The notes below the pieces were generated by a model that saw nothing but the letters and a program-made list of their open reading frames with translations, did not search any database and had not been told where the DNA came from. Made by a program: the position numbers and the translations under genes. Shown piece by piece: positions 1 through 5,493 of a DNA stretch of 5,922 bases (its first letter is position 1; the number at the start of each line of letters is the position of its first letter). Where the stretch lies: the NCBI GenBank assembly GCA_021816665.1, contig JAKAXI010000142.1, forward strand, positions 1 through 5,922, read 5' to 3'. The DNA is from Bacillota bacterium (GTDB lineage: Bacteria; Bacillota; Bacilli; Alicyclobacillales; Alicyclobacillaceae).

Positions 1-78
1 CCGATCTGTACCCTCCATGTCCCTGACCACCGGCGTATCCTGGACAAGACCAAGACGCATCCGATCCCGTTGCTCCAC
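1..78 (-). CDS. 5' end of an unrecognised gene, running off the left edge
   Basis: Read on the minus strand, a GTG at 78-76 opens a frame that stays open to the window edge for 26 codons, beginning V-E-Q-R-D-R-M-R-L-G and ending near D-M-E-G-T-D-R. It is preceded by GGAGG with an 8-base gap, which is good Firmicutes spacing. The start would make this gene divergent from the DUF3311/symporter operon, a layout often seen for regulators of transporters, but that role is inference only. Too few residues are visible to assign a family. A second frame starting at an overlapping ATG is also open over this short distance, so the ribosome binding site is the main support. Confidence 0.35.
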   Translation of the reverse strand, partial: MEQRDRMRLGLVQDTPVVRDMEGTDR

Positions 79-152
79 GTTGCATCCCTCCGTGATCAAA
101 CATTCACCCATCCGAGTACGAATCCTGCTGCGAGAATTTATCCAATACTCTC

Positions 153-161
153 TGCTATACT
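153..161 (+). promoter_or_regulatory. Probable extended -10 promoter of the DUF3311-symporter operon
   Basis: TGCTATACT is a TGn element joined to a near-consensus -10 hexamer (TATACT, 156-161). No good -35 lies 16-18 bases upstream, as is tolerated by extended -10 promoters. Transcription would start near 168 and give an 85-base leader. The leader holds a weak TGGCC/GGCCA stem flanking a GCATGC palindrome, with no riboswitch I recognise. Confidence 0.42.
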
Positions 162-253
162 TACATTCTGAAAAGATTCATAATGATGTAAAATGGTATT
201 GGCCTAGGCATGCTTGCACTGGCCAGAAATCGGAATCGAGAGGAGGTAAAGCC

Positions 254-460
254 GTGAACAACACTTCGAAGCGCCGGGCGAGTCGGTGGTGGTATCTGCT
301 TGCGATCATTCCCCTGATTGGCACACTCTTCCCGTCGTTCTACGCATCGACGACACCCATGCTATGGGGGATCCCGTTCTTCTACTGGTACCAGATGATG
401 TGGGTCATCATCAGCGCGATCATCACTTGGATTATGTATTCAGCTCTCAAAAATGGTTGA
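254..460 (+). CDS. DUF3311 family small membrane protein, symporter partner
   Basis: This 68-residue protein has two predicted membrane segments, about residues 12-31 (WWYLLAIIPLIGTLFP) and 46-64, joined by a short loop carrying the P-F-F-Y-W-Y-Q motif (41-47) typical of DUF3311. The basic N-terminus (KRR, residues 6-8) suggests it faces the cytoplasm. The GTG start at 254 is chosen because GAGGAGGT lies directly upstream (240-247); the frame is open further upstream to base 17, but that part is not membrane-like and lacks a ribosome binding site. The stop is 21 bases from the start of the sodium:solute symporter, and DUF3311 genes are repeatedly found just before such permeases (as I recall, YhjC/YhjB in Bacillus subtilis). 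An accessory or stabilising subunit is the likely role, but the biochemical function of the family is unknown. Confidence 0.85.
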   Translation: MNNTSKRRASRWWYLLAIIPLIGTLFPSFYASTTPMLWGIPFFYWYQMMWVIISAIITWIMYSALKNG

Positions 461-481
461 CAAAGGAGGCAAACGACGCCA

Positions 482-1993
482 ATGAACGGTACCGCTTTAA
501 CCGTGTTTATCATTCTCTTCTTATTTGTAACTGTGCTAGGTTTCGTCGCAGCTCGCTGGCGCCGGGGCGACCTCAGTCAACTTGAGGAATGGGGCCTTGC
601 GGGACGCCGGTTCGGGACGATCGTCACCTGGTTTCTTGTCGGCGGCGACCTCTACACTGCCTATACTTTCATTGCGGTGCCCGCGCTCATGTACGGTGCC
701 GGTGCCCTCGGTTTCTACGCCGTACCTTATACAATTGTTGTCTATCCTATCTTCTTTATGATTTTGCCGCGGTTCTGGTCGGTCGCCAAGAAACATGGCT
801 ATGTAACCGCTTCCGACTTCGTCGAAGGCCGCTTCGGCGACAAGACGCTGGCTCTCGCCATCGCCGTCACCGGCATTGTCGCGACAATGCCGTACATCGC
901 GCTACAGTTGACCGGTATGCAAGCTGTCCTCGGTGCGATGGGACTTGGCGGTGACTGGCCCCTCATCATCGCGTTCGTTATCCTCGCCCTCTATACCTAC
1001 AGCAGTGGGCTACGAGCGCCTGCGATGATCGCGATTGTCAAGGACCTGCTGATCTATATCACTGTGATTGTCGCCATTATTGTTATTCCCATTAAACTCG
1101 GCGGCTTTGGCCATATTTTCGCAAGTGCTGCGAAGGCCCTGCCGACTCATACACCACCGGGATCGTTTATCCCATCTGCTACGGCGTTTTCCGTTTACGG
1201 CACCCTGGCGTTTGGCTCAGCGCTCGCACTGTTCCTCTACCCGCACGCCATGACCGGCGTGTTTAGCGCCAACAGCCGCAAGACTGTGCAACGCAACATG
1301 GCACTGTTGCCCGCGTACTCGTTCGCGCTGGGCATCATCGCTCTGCTTGGCTTTATGGCGCTTGCCGCCGGCGTCAAAGTAACGTCGAGCTCGCAAGCCG
1401 TACCAGCCTTGTTCTTGAAAGAGTTCCCAAGCTGGTTCGCCGGCTTTGCCTTTGCGGCAATCGCGATTGGCGCGCTCGTCCCAGCTGCCATCATGTCGAT
1501 CGCGGCCTCCAACCTCTTCACCCGCAACATCTACCGGGCCTACTTTAAACAGAACGCGACGCCACAACACGAGGCCAAGGTGGCAAAGATTGTCTCCCTG
1601 CTGGTGAAAGTCGGCGCACTCGTATTCATTCTCGGATTCCCGCAGACCTACGCGATCAGCATGCAACAGGTTGGCGGCATCCTCATTCTGCAGACCCTGC
1701 CAGCCTTAGTCTTTGGCCTTTACACCCGGTGGTTCCACCGGCGCGCTCTGCTCATCGGTTGGTTGGCCGGAATTATCTACGGGATCTACATGTGGGGGAC
1801 CACAGGCTACAAGTCGACTGTGTACGTGCTGCACATTGGCGGCGCCGCGTTTGGCGCTTACGCCGCCATCTGGGCGCTCATCCTGAACATCGTCGTAACA
1901 GTCGTCCTGACGTGGGTGTTCAATGCGGCCAAACTGTCCCGCGGTCAAGACACCACCGACGAGGAGGACTACCAACTGGAGGCGAACGCCTAA
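482..1993 (+). CDS. Sodium:solute symporter (SSS) family permease, MctP/YhjB-like
   Basis: This 503-residue polytopic inner membrane protein has about 13 hydrophobic segments, the usual size and topology of the SSS (SLC5-like) family. Near the N-terminus it carries the characteristic L-A-G-R-R-F-G-T stretch (39-46), followed by W-F-L-V-G-G-D-L-Y-T-A-Y-T-F (50-63), as in the monocarboxylate/short-chain acid subgroup. The segment A-A-I-M-S-I-A-A-S-N-L-F-T-R-N-I-Y (335-351) matches the conserved region that forms the Na2 ion site in this fold. The C-terminus (487-503) is hydrophilic and acidic. AAAGGAGG (462-469) lies 12 bases before the ATG. Related members take up acetate, lactate, pyruvate or amino acids with sodium or protons; the substrate here cannot be read from the sequence. 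It is co-transcribed with DUF3311. No clear U-tailed terminator follows. Confidence 0.93.
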   Translation: MNGTALTVFIILFLFVTVLGFVAARWRRGDLSQLEEWGLAGRRFGTIVTWFLVGGDLYTAYTFIAVPALMYGAGALGFYAVPYTIVVYPIFFMILPRFWSVAKKHGYVTASDFVEGRFGDKTLALAIAVTGIVATMPYIALQLTGMQAVLGAMGLGGDWPLIIAFVILALYTYSSGLRAPAMIAIVKDLLIYITVIVAIIVIPIKLGGFGHIFASAAKALPTHTPPGSFIPSATAFSVYGTLAFGSALALFLYPHAMTGVFSANSRKTVQRNMALLPAYSFALGIIALLGFMALAAGVKVTSSSQAVPALFLKEFPSWFAGFAFAAIAIGALVPAAIMSIAASNLFTRNIYRAYFKQNATPQHEAKVAKIVSLLVKVGALVFILGFPQTYAISMQQVGGILILQTLPALVFGLYTRWFHRRALLIGWLAGIIYGIYMWGTTGYKSTVYVLHIGGAAFGAYAAIWALILNIVVTVVLTWVFNAAKLSRGQDTTDEEDYQLEANA

Positions 1994-2012
1994 GAAGAGT
2001 TAAGCGCGCCGG

Positions 2013-2034
2013 TCGGATTGGCGATCGGATTGGC
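2013..2034. repeat. 12-bp tandem duplication downstream of the symporter
   Basis: TCGGATTGGC occurs at 2013-2022 and 2025-2034 with a 12-base period; the two full units differ at one base (GG versus GA at the start). It lies 19 bases after the symporter stop, in non-coding DNA, and looks like replication slippage. Confidence 0.8.
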
Positions 2035-2041
2035 TGCGGAT

Positions 2042-2059
2042 CTCGGGACGCTCGGGACG
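2042..2059. repeat. Perfect 9-bp tandem duplication
   Basis: CTCGGGACG is repeated twice head to tail without mismatch, 7 bases after the preceding 12-bp tandem repeat. No coding potential is supported here. Confidence 0.8.
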
Positions 2060-2168
2060 CACACCTTTGATTTTGACCGATGACAACGGATTGACAGGGA
2101 CAAGGGGCTGCGGACTGCCACCGATTACGGTGTGGTTCGCGGCCCCTCGCCTGTGGGCTGACTGCGTT

Positions 2169-2190
2169 GCCAGGCCATTAACGACGCTGG
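2169..2190. repeat. 22-bp direct repeat, copy 1
   Basis: The unit starts GCCAGGCCATTAACGACG and ends CTGG; it recurs exactly at 2313-2334. Its ends (CCAG and CTGG) are complementary, so each copy could fold back. Copy 1 is followed directly by TGTCGCTA, the same octamer that forms the arms of the hairpin at 2243-2278. The family is not one I recognise. Confidence 0.85.
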
Positions 2191-2242
2191 TGTCGCTACC
2201 CGCTGCCGATCTGCGTGATCCCGATGCTGGCCATGTCCTTTT

Positions 2243-2278
2243 TGTCGCTAATCGCCTCGCCAGGCGCGAATAGCGACA
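2243..2278. repeat. Long imperfect inverted repeat (hairpin)
   Basis: TGTCGCTA (2243-2250) pairs perfectly with TAGCGACA (2271-2278). Inside, TCGC and CCT continue the stem after one mismatch and a two-base bulge, closing on a small GC-rich loop. It lies between the two 22-bp direct repeats. No T-run follows on either strand, so it is a poor Rho-independent terminator; it resembles a REP/BIME-like or small palindromic element. The half-arm GTCGCTATTCGCGCCTGGC on the minus strand looks like a degenerate version of the complement of the 22-bp repeat. Confidence 0.75.
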
Positions 2279-2312
2279 TTATCGACACTTTCGCGGCTCA
2301 GTTTCATCCCTG

Positions 2313-2334
2313 GCCAGGCCATTAACGACGCTGG
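2313..2334. repeat. 22-bp direct repeat, copy 2
   Basis: This is an exact second copy of 2169-2190, in the same orientation and 144 bases downstream. Its left end overlaps a perfect 10-bp palindrome, CCTGGCCAGG (2309-2318). Flanking sequence is not shared with copy 1 beyond the 22 bases. Confidence 0.85.
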
Positions 2335-2344
2335 CTCCGCCCGC

Positions 2345-2368
2345 CGGGTTCAAGTCGACGGGTTCAAG
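2345..2368. repeat. 10-bp direct repeat, 14-base period
   Basis: CGGGTTCAAG occurs at 2345-2354 and 2359-2368, with TCGACG following the first copy directly and the second after two bases. It resembles a tRNA T-loop word (GGTTCAAG), but no acceptor, D or anticodon stem is present nearby. Confidence 0.7.
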
Positions 2369-2408
2369 CCTCGACGCCAACGCCGCCGTCCCGCATCTCG
2401 CAATGGCG

Positions 2409-2434
2409 CTGACCCGTTGAATCGTTGGGGTCAG
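2409..2434. terminator. Hairpin over the stop codon of the aminotransferase-fold gene
   Basis: CTGACCC (2409-2415) and GGGTCAG (2428-2434) form a perfect 7-bp stem with a 12-base loop. The right arm contains the TGA stop of the minus-strand gene at 2433-2431. No U-run follows on the minus strand, so this may be a weak terminator or an RNA 3'-end stabiliser rather than a classical intrinsic terminator. Confidence 0.4.
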
Positions 2435-3669
2435 TTCTGCACAGCTTGGACCGCCAAACTGCGGACCGCTTCCAAGACCCGTTTGATCTCCTCCACCGTG
2501 TTGTACGGAGCCAATCCAACGCGCACCAATCCGCCAATCGACTCTATCCCAAGTTCCTTGATCAAGGTCATTGCGTAGAAGTCACCGTTCCAGACGTAAA
2601 TCCCCCGGTCGCCCAGCGCTTCCGCCACCTTGCCTGAATTGACACCCGCCAGCGTGAAGGAGACGGTAGGTGCTCGCAGAGTGTCGCCGACAGGCGGGCC
2701 GTACACCGTGACGCCGAGGATGTCTTGCAGGCCCCGATAAAGACGGCGCGCCAATTGGTGCTCGTATTCGTATATCCTGAGCATACCGACGACAATTTTC
2801 TCCCTGCGCGTCAGCGCGCTCTCCTCGCCGAGGCTGGCGATGAAATTCACCGCCGCGATCGCTCCCGCCAGCGCCGCGTGATTCAGCGTCCCCGTTTCAA
2901 TCTTCTCCGGCGCGGATTCCAGTTGTGGGCGAACCTTGTCCGTGACCAACTCGTCGAGCGCGCCGGGCTTCGAGTAGAGCACGCCGATGTGCGGACCAAA
3001 GAACTTGTAGACAGAGCAGAGCAGGAAGTCGACGTCGAGAGCCACGACGTCGATGACGCCGTGAGGTGCAAAGTGAACAGCATCGACGACAAGCTGCGCC
3101 CCCACTTCCCGGGTCCACTGCCGGATGAGCGGAATGTCGTTGACCGTTCCAACTGCATTGGACGCGTATCCAACGGCGACGAGCTTGGTCTGCGGCGTGA
3201 TCATCCGCTTGAATGCGTCCATGTCAAGCGTCGCGCCTTCTAGCACCGGAACCTGTTTGACGACAATGCCAAACCGCTCCAACGTGAGCCAAGGCGCAAC
3301 GTTGGAATCGTGGTCGAGCTTCGTGACAATCACTTCGTCGCCCGCATGCAGCTTGCGACTGAACGCTCGTGCCAGAGCGAAATTCATCGTCGTCATGTTC
3401 TGGCCAAGCGAGATCTGCCTGGCGTCGGGGGCGCCAAGCAGATCGGCGAGCGCCTGCCTTGCCCCGAAAATGACGCCATCCGTCTCTCGACTGGCAGCGA
3501 ACAGGCCGTGCGTGTTGGCGTTCGAGGTCTTGTAGTAGTCGCTGATGGCGTCGATCACAGACTGCGGCACCTGTGTGCCGCCGGGTCCGTCTAGGTAGGC
3601 GACTAGCTGCCCCGCTACTTCACGCCGTAAGGAAGGAAACTGATCGCGGCATGCAAAGACTTCTCCCAT
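2431..3669 (-). CDS. Cysteine desulfurase-like PLP enzyme (VC1184/TIGR01976-type, class V aminotransferase fold)
   Basis: This 412-residue soluble enzyme belongs to the class V aminotransferase fold. Residues here are counted from the chosen ATG. Visible PLP-site motifs are L-D-H-D-S-N (118-123), G-Y-A-S-N-A-V-G-T (167-175), V-V-D-A-V-H (194-199; the Asp contacts the pyridine nitrogen) and S-V-Y-K-F-F-G-P-H (219-227), with Lys222 as the expected Schiff-base lysine. The N-terminal Y-L-D-G-P-G-G-T-Q-V-P is typical of this subfamily, which is annotated cysteine desulfurase-like. The loop where SufS/NifS enzymes carry the catalytic cysteine reads Y-V-W-N-G-D-F-Y-A (358-366) and has no cysteine, so true desulfurase activity is doubtful. 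The substrate is unknown. The ATG at 3669 is preferred over an in-frame TTG at 3684 because GGAGG sits 8 bases before it. The gene lies downstream of the LysE-type exporter with SDR remnants between. Confidence 0.9.
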   Translation of the reverse strand: MGEVFACRDQFPSLRREVAGQLVAYLDGPGGTQVPQSVIDAISDYYKTSNANTHGLFAASRETDGVIFGARQALADLLGAPDARQISLGQNMTTMNFALARAFSRKLHAGDEVIVTKLDHDSNVAPWLTLERFGIVVKQVPVLEGATLDMDAFKRMITPQTKLVAVGYASNAVGTVNDIPLIRQWTREVGAQLVVDAVHFAPHGVIDVVALDVDFLLCSVYKFFGPHIGVLYSKPGALDELVTDKVRPQLESAPEKIETGTLNHAALAGAIAAVNFIASLGEESALTRREKIVVGMLRIYEYEHQLARRLYRGLQDILGVTVYGPPVGDTLRAPTVSFTLAGVNSGKVAEALGDRGIYVWNGDFYAMTLIKELGIESIGGLVRVGLAPYNTVEEIKRVLEAVRSLAVQAVQN

Positions 3670-3677
3670 TCCCAAGT

Positions 3678-3682
3678 CCTCC
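3678..3682 (-). promoter_or_regulatory. Ribosome binding site deciding the start of the aminotransferase-fold gene
   Basis: On the minus strand GGAGG (3682-3678) lies 8 bases before the ATG at 3669. The in-frame upstream TTG at 3684 overlaps this site and so cannot be the start it serves. Confidence 0.75.
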
Positions 3683-3686
3683 AATT

Positions 3687-3785
3687 CTAGTTGAGCTGCC
3701 CGGATGTCCCACCAGTGACGGCCACAACCCCATTTTTACATGCAGGTGCCGGGTCCTCCACCTCAAAGTCGTTCCTCTGGCTCAT
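3687..3785 (-). pseudogene. N-terminal remnant of a short-chain dehydrogenase/reductase (SDR)
   Basis: An ATG at 3785, preceded by AAAGGAG with 9 bases spacing, opens a 32-codon frame ending in TAG. Residues 18-29 read N-G-V-V-A-V-T-G-G-T-S-G, the first beta strand and glycine-rich NAD(P)-binding turn of the SDR Rossmann fold (usual T-G-G-T-S-G-I-G). Directly after Gly29 (about base 3699) the similarity stops: the frame gives Q-L-N and a stop, where SDRs continue with I-G and the first helix. SDRs are normally about 250 residues, so nearly 90% of the gene is missing. The start signals look intact, so a short non-functional peptide could still be made. It sits 26 bases downstream of another SDR's 3' end. 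Confidence 0.62.
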
Positions 3786-3811
3786 CAAGAAGTACTCCTT
3801 TCCATGCTGCC

Positions 3812-3922
3812 TTATGCCAGTTCTCCACCGTCAATGGGAATGTTTTGCCCTGTAATATACGCGGCTTCCGACGAGCCGAGGAACGCGTACAGCGTCGCAA
3901 TTTCTTCCGGTGCGTTGCGTGA
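3812..3922 (-). pseudogene. C-terminal remnant of a short-chain dehydrogenase/reductase (SDR)
   Basis: The last ~36 codons read as a textbook SDR C-terminus: R-N-A-P-E-E-I-A-T-L-Y-A-F-L-G-S-S-E, then A-A-Y-I-T-G-Q-N-I-P-I-D-G-G-E-L-A and TAA. This matches the common pattern (P-E-E-I-A, then F-L-x-S-x-x-A-x-x-I-T-G-Q, then D-G-G). No Rossmann glycine motif, active-site Ser or Y-x-x-x-K lies upstream; the frame instead runs through a T-rich stretch back into the end of the LysE-type gene. The 5' ~85% of the gene has been lost. The sequence is well conserved with no internal stop, so the truncation may be fairly recent. A spurious 49-residue peptide from an ATG near 3961 is possible but lacks a convincing ribosome binding site. 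Confidence 0.78.
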
Positions 3923-3944
3923 AGCACAGATTCGGTAAAATGGG

Positions 3945-3975
3945 AAAAGGAAGGAAAACATGACCAAACCCTTCC
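3945..3975 (-). terminator. Possible terminator after the LysE-type gene
   Basis: On the minus strand GGAAGG (3975-3970) and CCTTCC (3954-3949) form a 6-bp stem with a 15-base loop, followed by TTTT (3948-3945) and further T-rich sequence. It begins 3 bases after the exporter stop codon. The long loop and short stem make it a modest candidate. Confidence 0.32.
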
Positions 3976-3977
3976 CC

Positions 3978-4604
3978 TCAGCCGTGGAAGCGGTAGATGA
4001 CAATGCCTAGGTAGATTGCAGAGGCCCACATCATCACCGCCGATACCCGGTCGAGGATGCGGTAGGACGTGTTTTTCATCGCCACCTGAGCGAAAAAGTG
4101 TCCTACAGTAGCGAGCATGAAAAACCAAAACCACGACACAGACACACAGGCCAAACCAAACATCAAACGATCGACTAGATGCGTGTAGGCAACTGCGCTT
4201 CCTCCGATGACGGCCAGCGTGTCGATGAGCGCGTGGGGGTTGAGCAGCGACACGGACAACGTGAAACCGATCTGTTTCTTCGCTGACCAAGCCGTGCTCG
4301 TAGCGGTAGACGAGTCCTGTGGCTTTTTGCGCCATGTGACGATGCCTAAATAGACGAGAAAGATGATACCGACGAGCCCCAGAGAGTAGCGGATGACCGT
4401 CACGTGAAGCGCAGTTGCAGAGACGCCGAGGACTGCCAACCCGATCAGGAACGTGTCGCATAAGCCCGCCGTGATCACAGTTGGCAGTGTACTTACCCAG
4501 CGCTTGTGAAATGCGCCTTGCGTCAACACAAACCCGTTCTGCATCCCGAGGGGTAGAATCAGTCCGAGCGCTAGAACGAAGCCGTTTATGAGTGCTATCA
4601 ACAA
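3978..4604 (-). CDS. LysE/ArgO family amino acid exporter
   Basis: This ~208-residue inner membrane protein has about six hydrophobic segments, the normal length and topology of the LysE/RhtB superfamily. The N-terminal L-P-L-G-M-Q-N-G-F-V-L-T-Q-G (residues 17-30) corresponds to the family signature G-P-Q-N/G-M-Q-N followed by F-V-L-x-Q-G in LysE and ArgO. L-L-N-P-H-A-L-I-D-T (120-129) is the second conserved motif, with the Asn-Pro of the mid-protein segment. ArgO and LysE export arginine and lysine; basic amino acids are the best guess, but the substrate is not proven. The start is uncertain: a GTG at 4616 overlaps the AGAGG ribosome binding site and so cannot use it, whereas TTG at 4604 is 11 bases downstream and gives an N-terminus like relatives (M-L-I-A-L-I-N-G-F). 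It is transcribed divergently from the lipoprotein gene. Confidence 0.9.
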   Translation of the reverse strand: MLIALINGFVLALGLILPLGMQNGFVLTQGAFHKRWVSTLPTVITAGLCDTFLIGLAVLGVSATALHVTVIRYSLGLVGIIFLVYLGIVTWRKKPQDSSTATSTAWSAKKQIGFTLSVSLLNPHALIDTLAVIGGSAVAYTHLVDRLMFGLACVSVSWFWFFMLATVGHFFAQVAMKNTSYRILDRVSAVMMWASAIYLGIVIYRFHG

Positions 4605-4631
4605 GAATGTCGCCACCTCTTCGCACCCACG

Positions 4632-4640
4632 ATTGTACCA
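4632..4640 (-). promoter_or_regulatory. Probable extended -10 promoter of the LysE-type gene
   Basis: On the minus strand TGGTACAAT combines a TGn extension with the -10 hexamer TACAAT (4637-4632). No strong -35 is seen at 17-18 bases. The start would be near 4625, leaving a leader of about 20 bases that contains the AGAGG ribosome binding site. Confidence 0.42.
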
Positions 4641-4715
4641 ACTTTCCGATTAGTAGAATATTGTTTCTTTCCGGTTGCAGAAAATGTTCGAGGACGGTTC
4701 CTCTACGGAGTCAGA

Positions 4716-5387
4716 GTGAATTACATGGTTCTCAACAAAAAATCGCTCTTTTACCTGCTACCCCTGGTGTCAAGTCTGACCGGCTGTGGCATGACACAAC
4801 ATGCACCAAATCCTAGCCATGTTGCTACAACGGTGAGTGTCCCGTCATCTAAGTTGCCAACGTCTATACAAAATACCGCAAATGCTATTTTTTCACTGTA
4901 CGGAGCCAATCAGCTTCCTGTCCCAAGTATGACGGTCAAACAAACCTGGACGGATAACAATCACCAGAAAATGTACGTCGTATCCGCGACTGGTTCGTTC
5001 CGACAGTCGGCGAATGGCAGTGTGGCTACGAAAATTTCCTTCTCTGTTCTAGCGGATAGTAGTAAGGCATGGGCACTGGTCGCAACAAACAATCAAGGGA
5101 AAACGTTGTGGAAGCAGGACTCGTTCTCTGGAACCCCAATTACCCTTCACTACACTGGAAGCGGGCGATTGTGGCATGGATCCTTTGTTTCTTCTCTGAC
5201 TTACAGCGTCAAGGACAGCACGGGTGGAGATTCCGGCTCAACGCAGAACGTATATCTAAAGAACCGAGCATTTCGCGCGGGCGGGTCAGCAAATGGGGTG
5301 TTTCCCGCCAAGACCGAATCACCCAAAGTATCGGTACAATGGGGCGGGCATAGCGAAACATTTCTGCTTCATTCGGTAAAACTATAG
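4716..5387 (+). CDS. Secreted lipoprotein of unknown family
   Basis: This 223-residue protein has a lipoprotein signal peptide: Lys8-Lys9, a hydrophobic core L-F-Y-L-L-P-L-V-S-S-L (11-21) and the lipobox L-T-G-C, with Cys24 as the lipidated residue after signal peptidase II cleavage. The mature part is rich in Ser, Thr, Asn and Gly. It looks beta-rich from about residue 70 on, with alternating strands such as K-M-Y-V-V-S-A-T-G-S-F. No catalytic motif or known domain is recognised. The GTG start is chosen because GGAG (4707-4710) lies 5 bases upstream; an in-frame ATG at 4725 is too far from it. Composition is more AT-rich than the flanking genes, which may mean later acquisition or looser constraint. 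It is divergent from the exporter and convergent with the M42 peptidase. It probably faces the outer side of the membrane. Confidence 0.82.
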   Translation: MNYMVLNKKSLFYLLPLVSSLTGCGMTQHAPNPSHVATTVSVPSSKLPTSIQNTANAIFSLYGANQLPVPSMTVKQTWTDNNHQKMYVVSATGSFRQSANGSVATKISFSVLADSSKAWALVATNNQGKTLWKQDSFSGTPITLHYTGSGRLWHGSFVSSLTYSVKDSTGGDSGSTQNVYLKNRAFRAGGSANGVFPAKTESPKVSVQWGGHSETFLLHSVKL

Positions 5388-5430
5388 ATTTACAGGATCG
5401 CGCATTCCTCAATACAGAATCAGTAGCTTT

Positions 5431-5457
5431 ATATGGCGCGCCAACGGCACGCCATAT
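5431..5457. terminator. Hairpin between convergent genes, probable bidirectional terminator
   Basis: ATATGGCG (5431-5438) and CGCCATAT (5450-5457) pair perfectly. Inside, GCC and GGC extend the stem after a single C-A mismatch and close on a 3-base AAC loop, giving 11 pairs. It lies 44 bases after the lipoprotein stop and 37 bases after the M42 stop. Only short T or A runs flank it, so termination efficiency is uncertain in either direction. Confidence 0.6.
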
Positions 5458-5493
5458 TCCATGTCCGTCATCACACAATGATTCGCGACTTCC

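Noticed and set aside
17..253. Longer form of the DUF3311 frame starting at the ATG at 17
   Set aside because: The added 79 residues are Arg/Ser/His-rich and unlike the family, there is no ribosome binding site, and the probable promoter at 153-161 lies inside this stretch. The GTG at 254 has a strong GAGGAGGT.
2067..2273. 68-codon plus-strand frame in the repeat-rich gap
   Set aside because: It has no ribosome binding site or recognisable motif, and it runs through a 22-bp repeat and into the hairpin. It is more likely non-coding.
2169..2334. Minimal CRISPR array or integron attC site
   Set aside because: Only two repeats are 144 bp apart, too far for CRISPR spacers, and no cas gene is present. 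The core does not fit the attC consensus RYYYAAC/GTTRRRY.
2345..2376. tRNA-like T-loop words GGTTCAAG
   Set aside because: The word occurs twice, but the flanking bases do not form a proper 5-bp T stem and no acceptor, D or anticodon arms are visible upstream.
2725..3594. Several plus-strand frames of 94-172 codons
   Set aside because: They are antisense to the PLP enzyme, which has clear conserved motifs across the same span. They arise from GC-rich third positions.
3670..3684. TTG start at 3684 for the PLP enzyme
   Set aside because: The GGAGG that must serve this gene overlaps the first codons of that version; it is correctly spaced for the ATG at 3669.
3960..4010. 16-codon plus-strand frame with GGAAGG upstream
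   Set aside because: It lies antisense to the end of the LysE-type gene, and the purine-rich 'ribosome binding site' is the complement of the putative terminator arm. Nothing supports expression.
3763..4641. 292-codon minus-strand frame covering the exporter region
   Set aside because: It overlaps the well-supported LysE-type gene in another frame and is rich in Arg, His and Cys with no membrane or domain pattern. It is a shadow frame, apart from fortuitous reading through the SDR remnant area.
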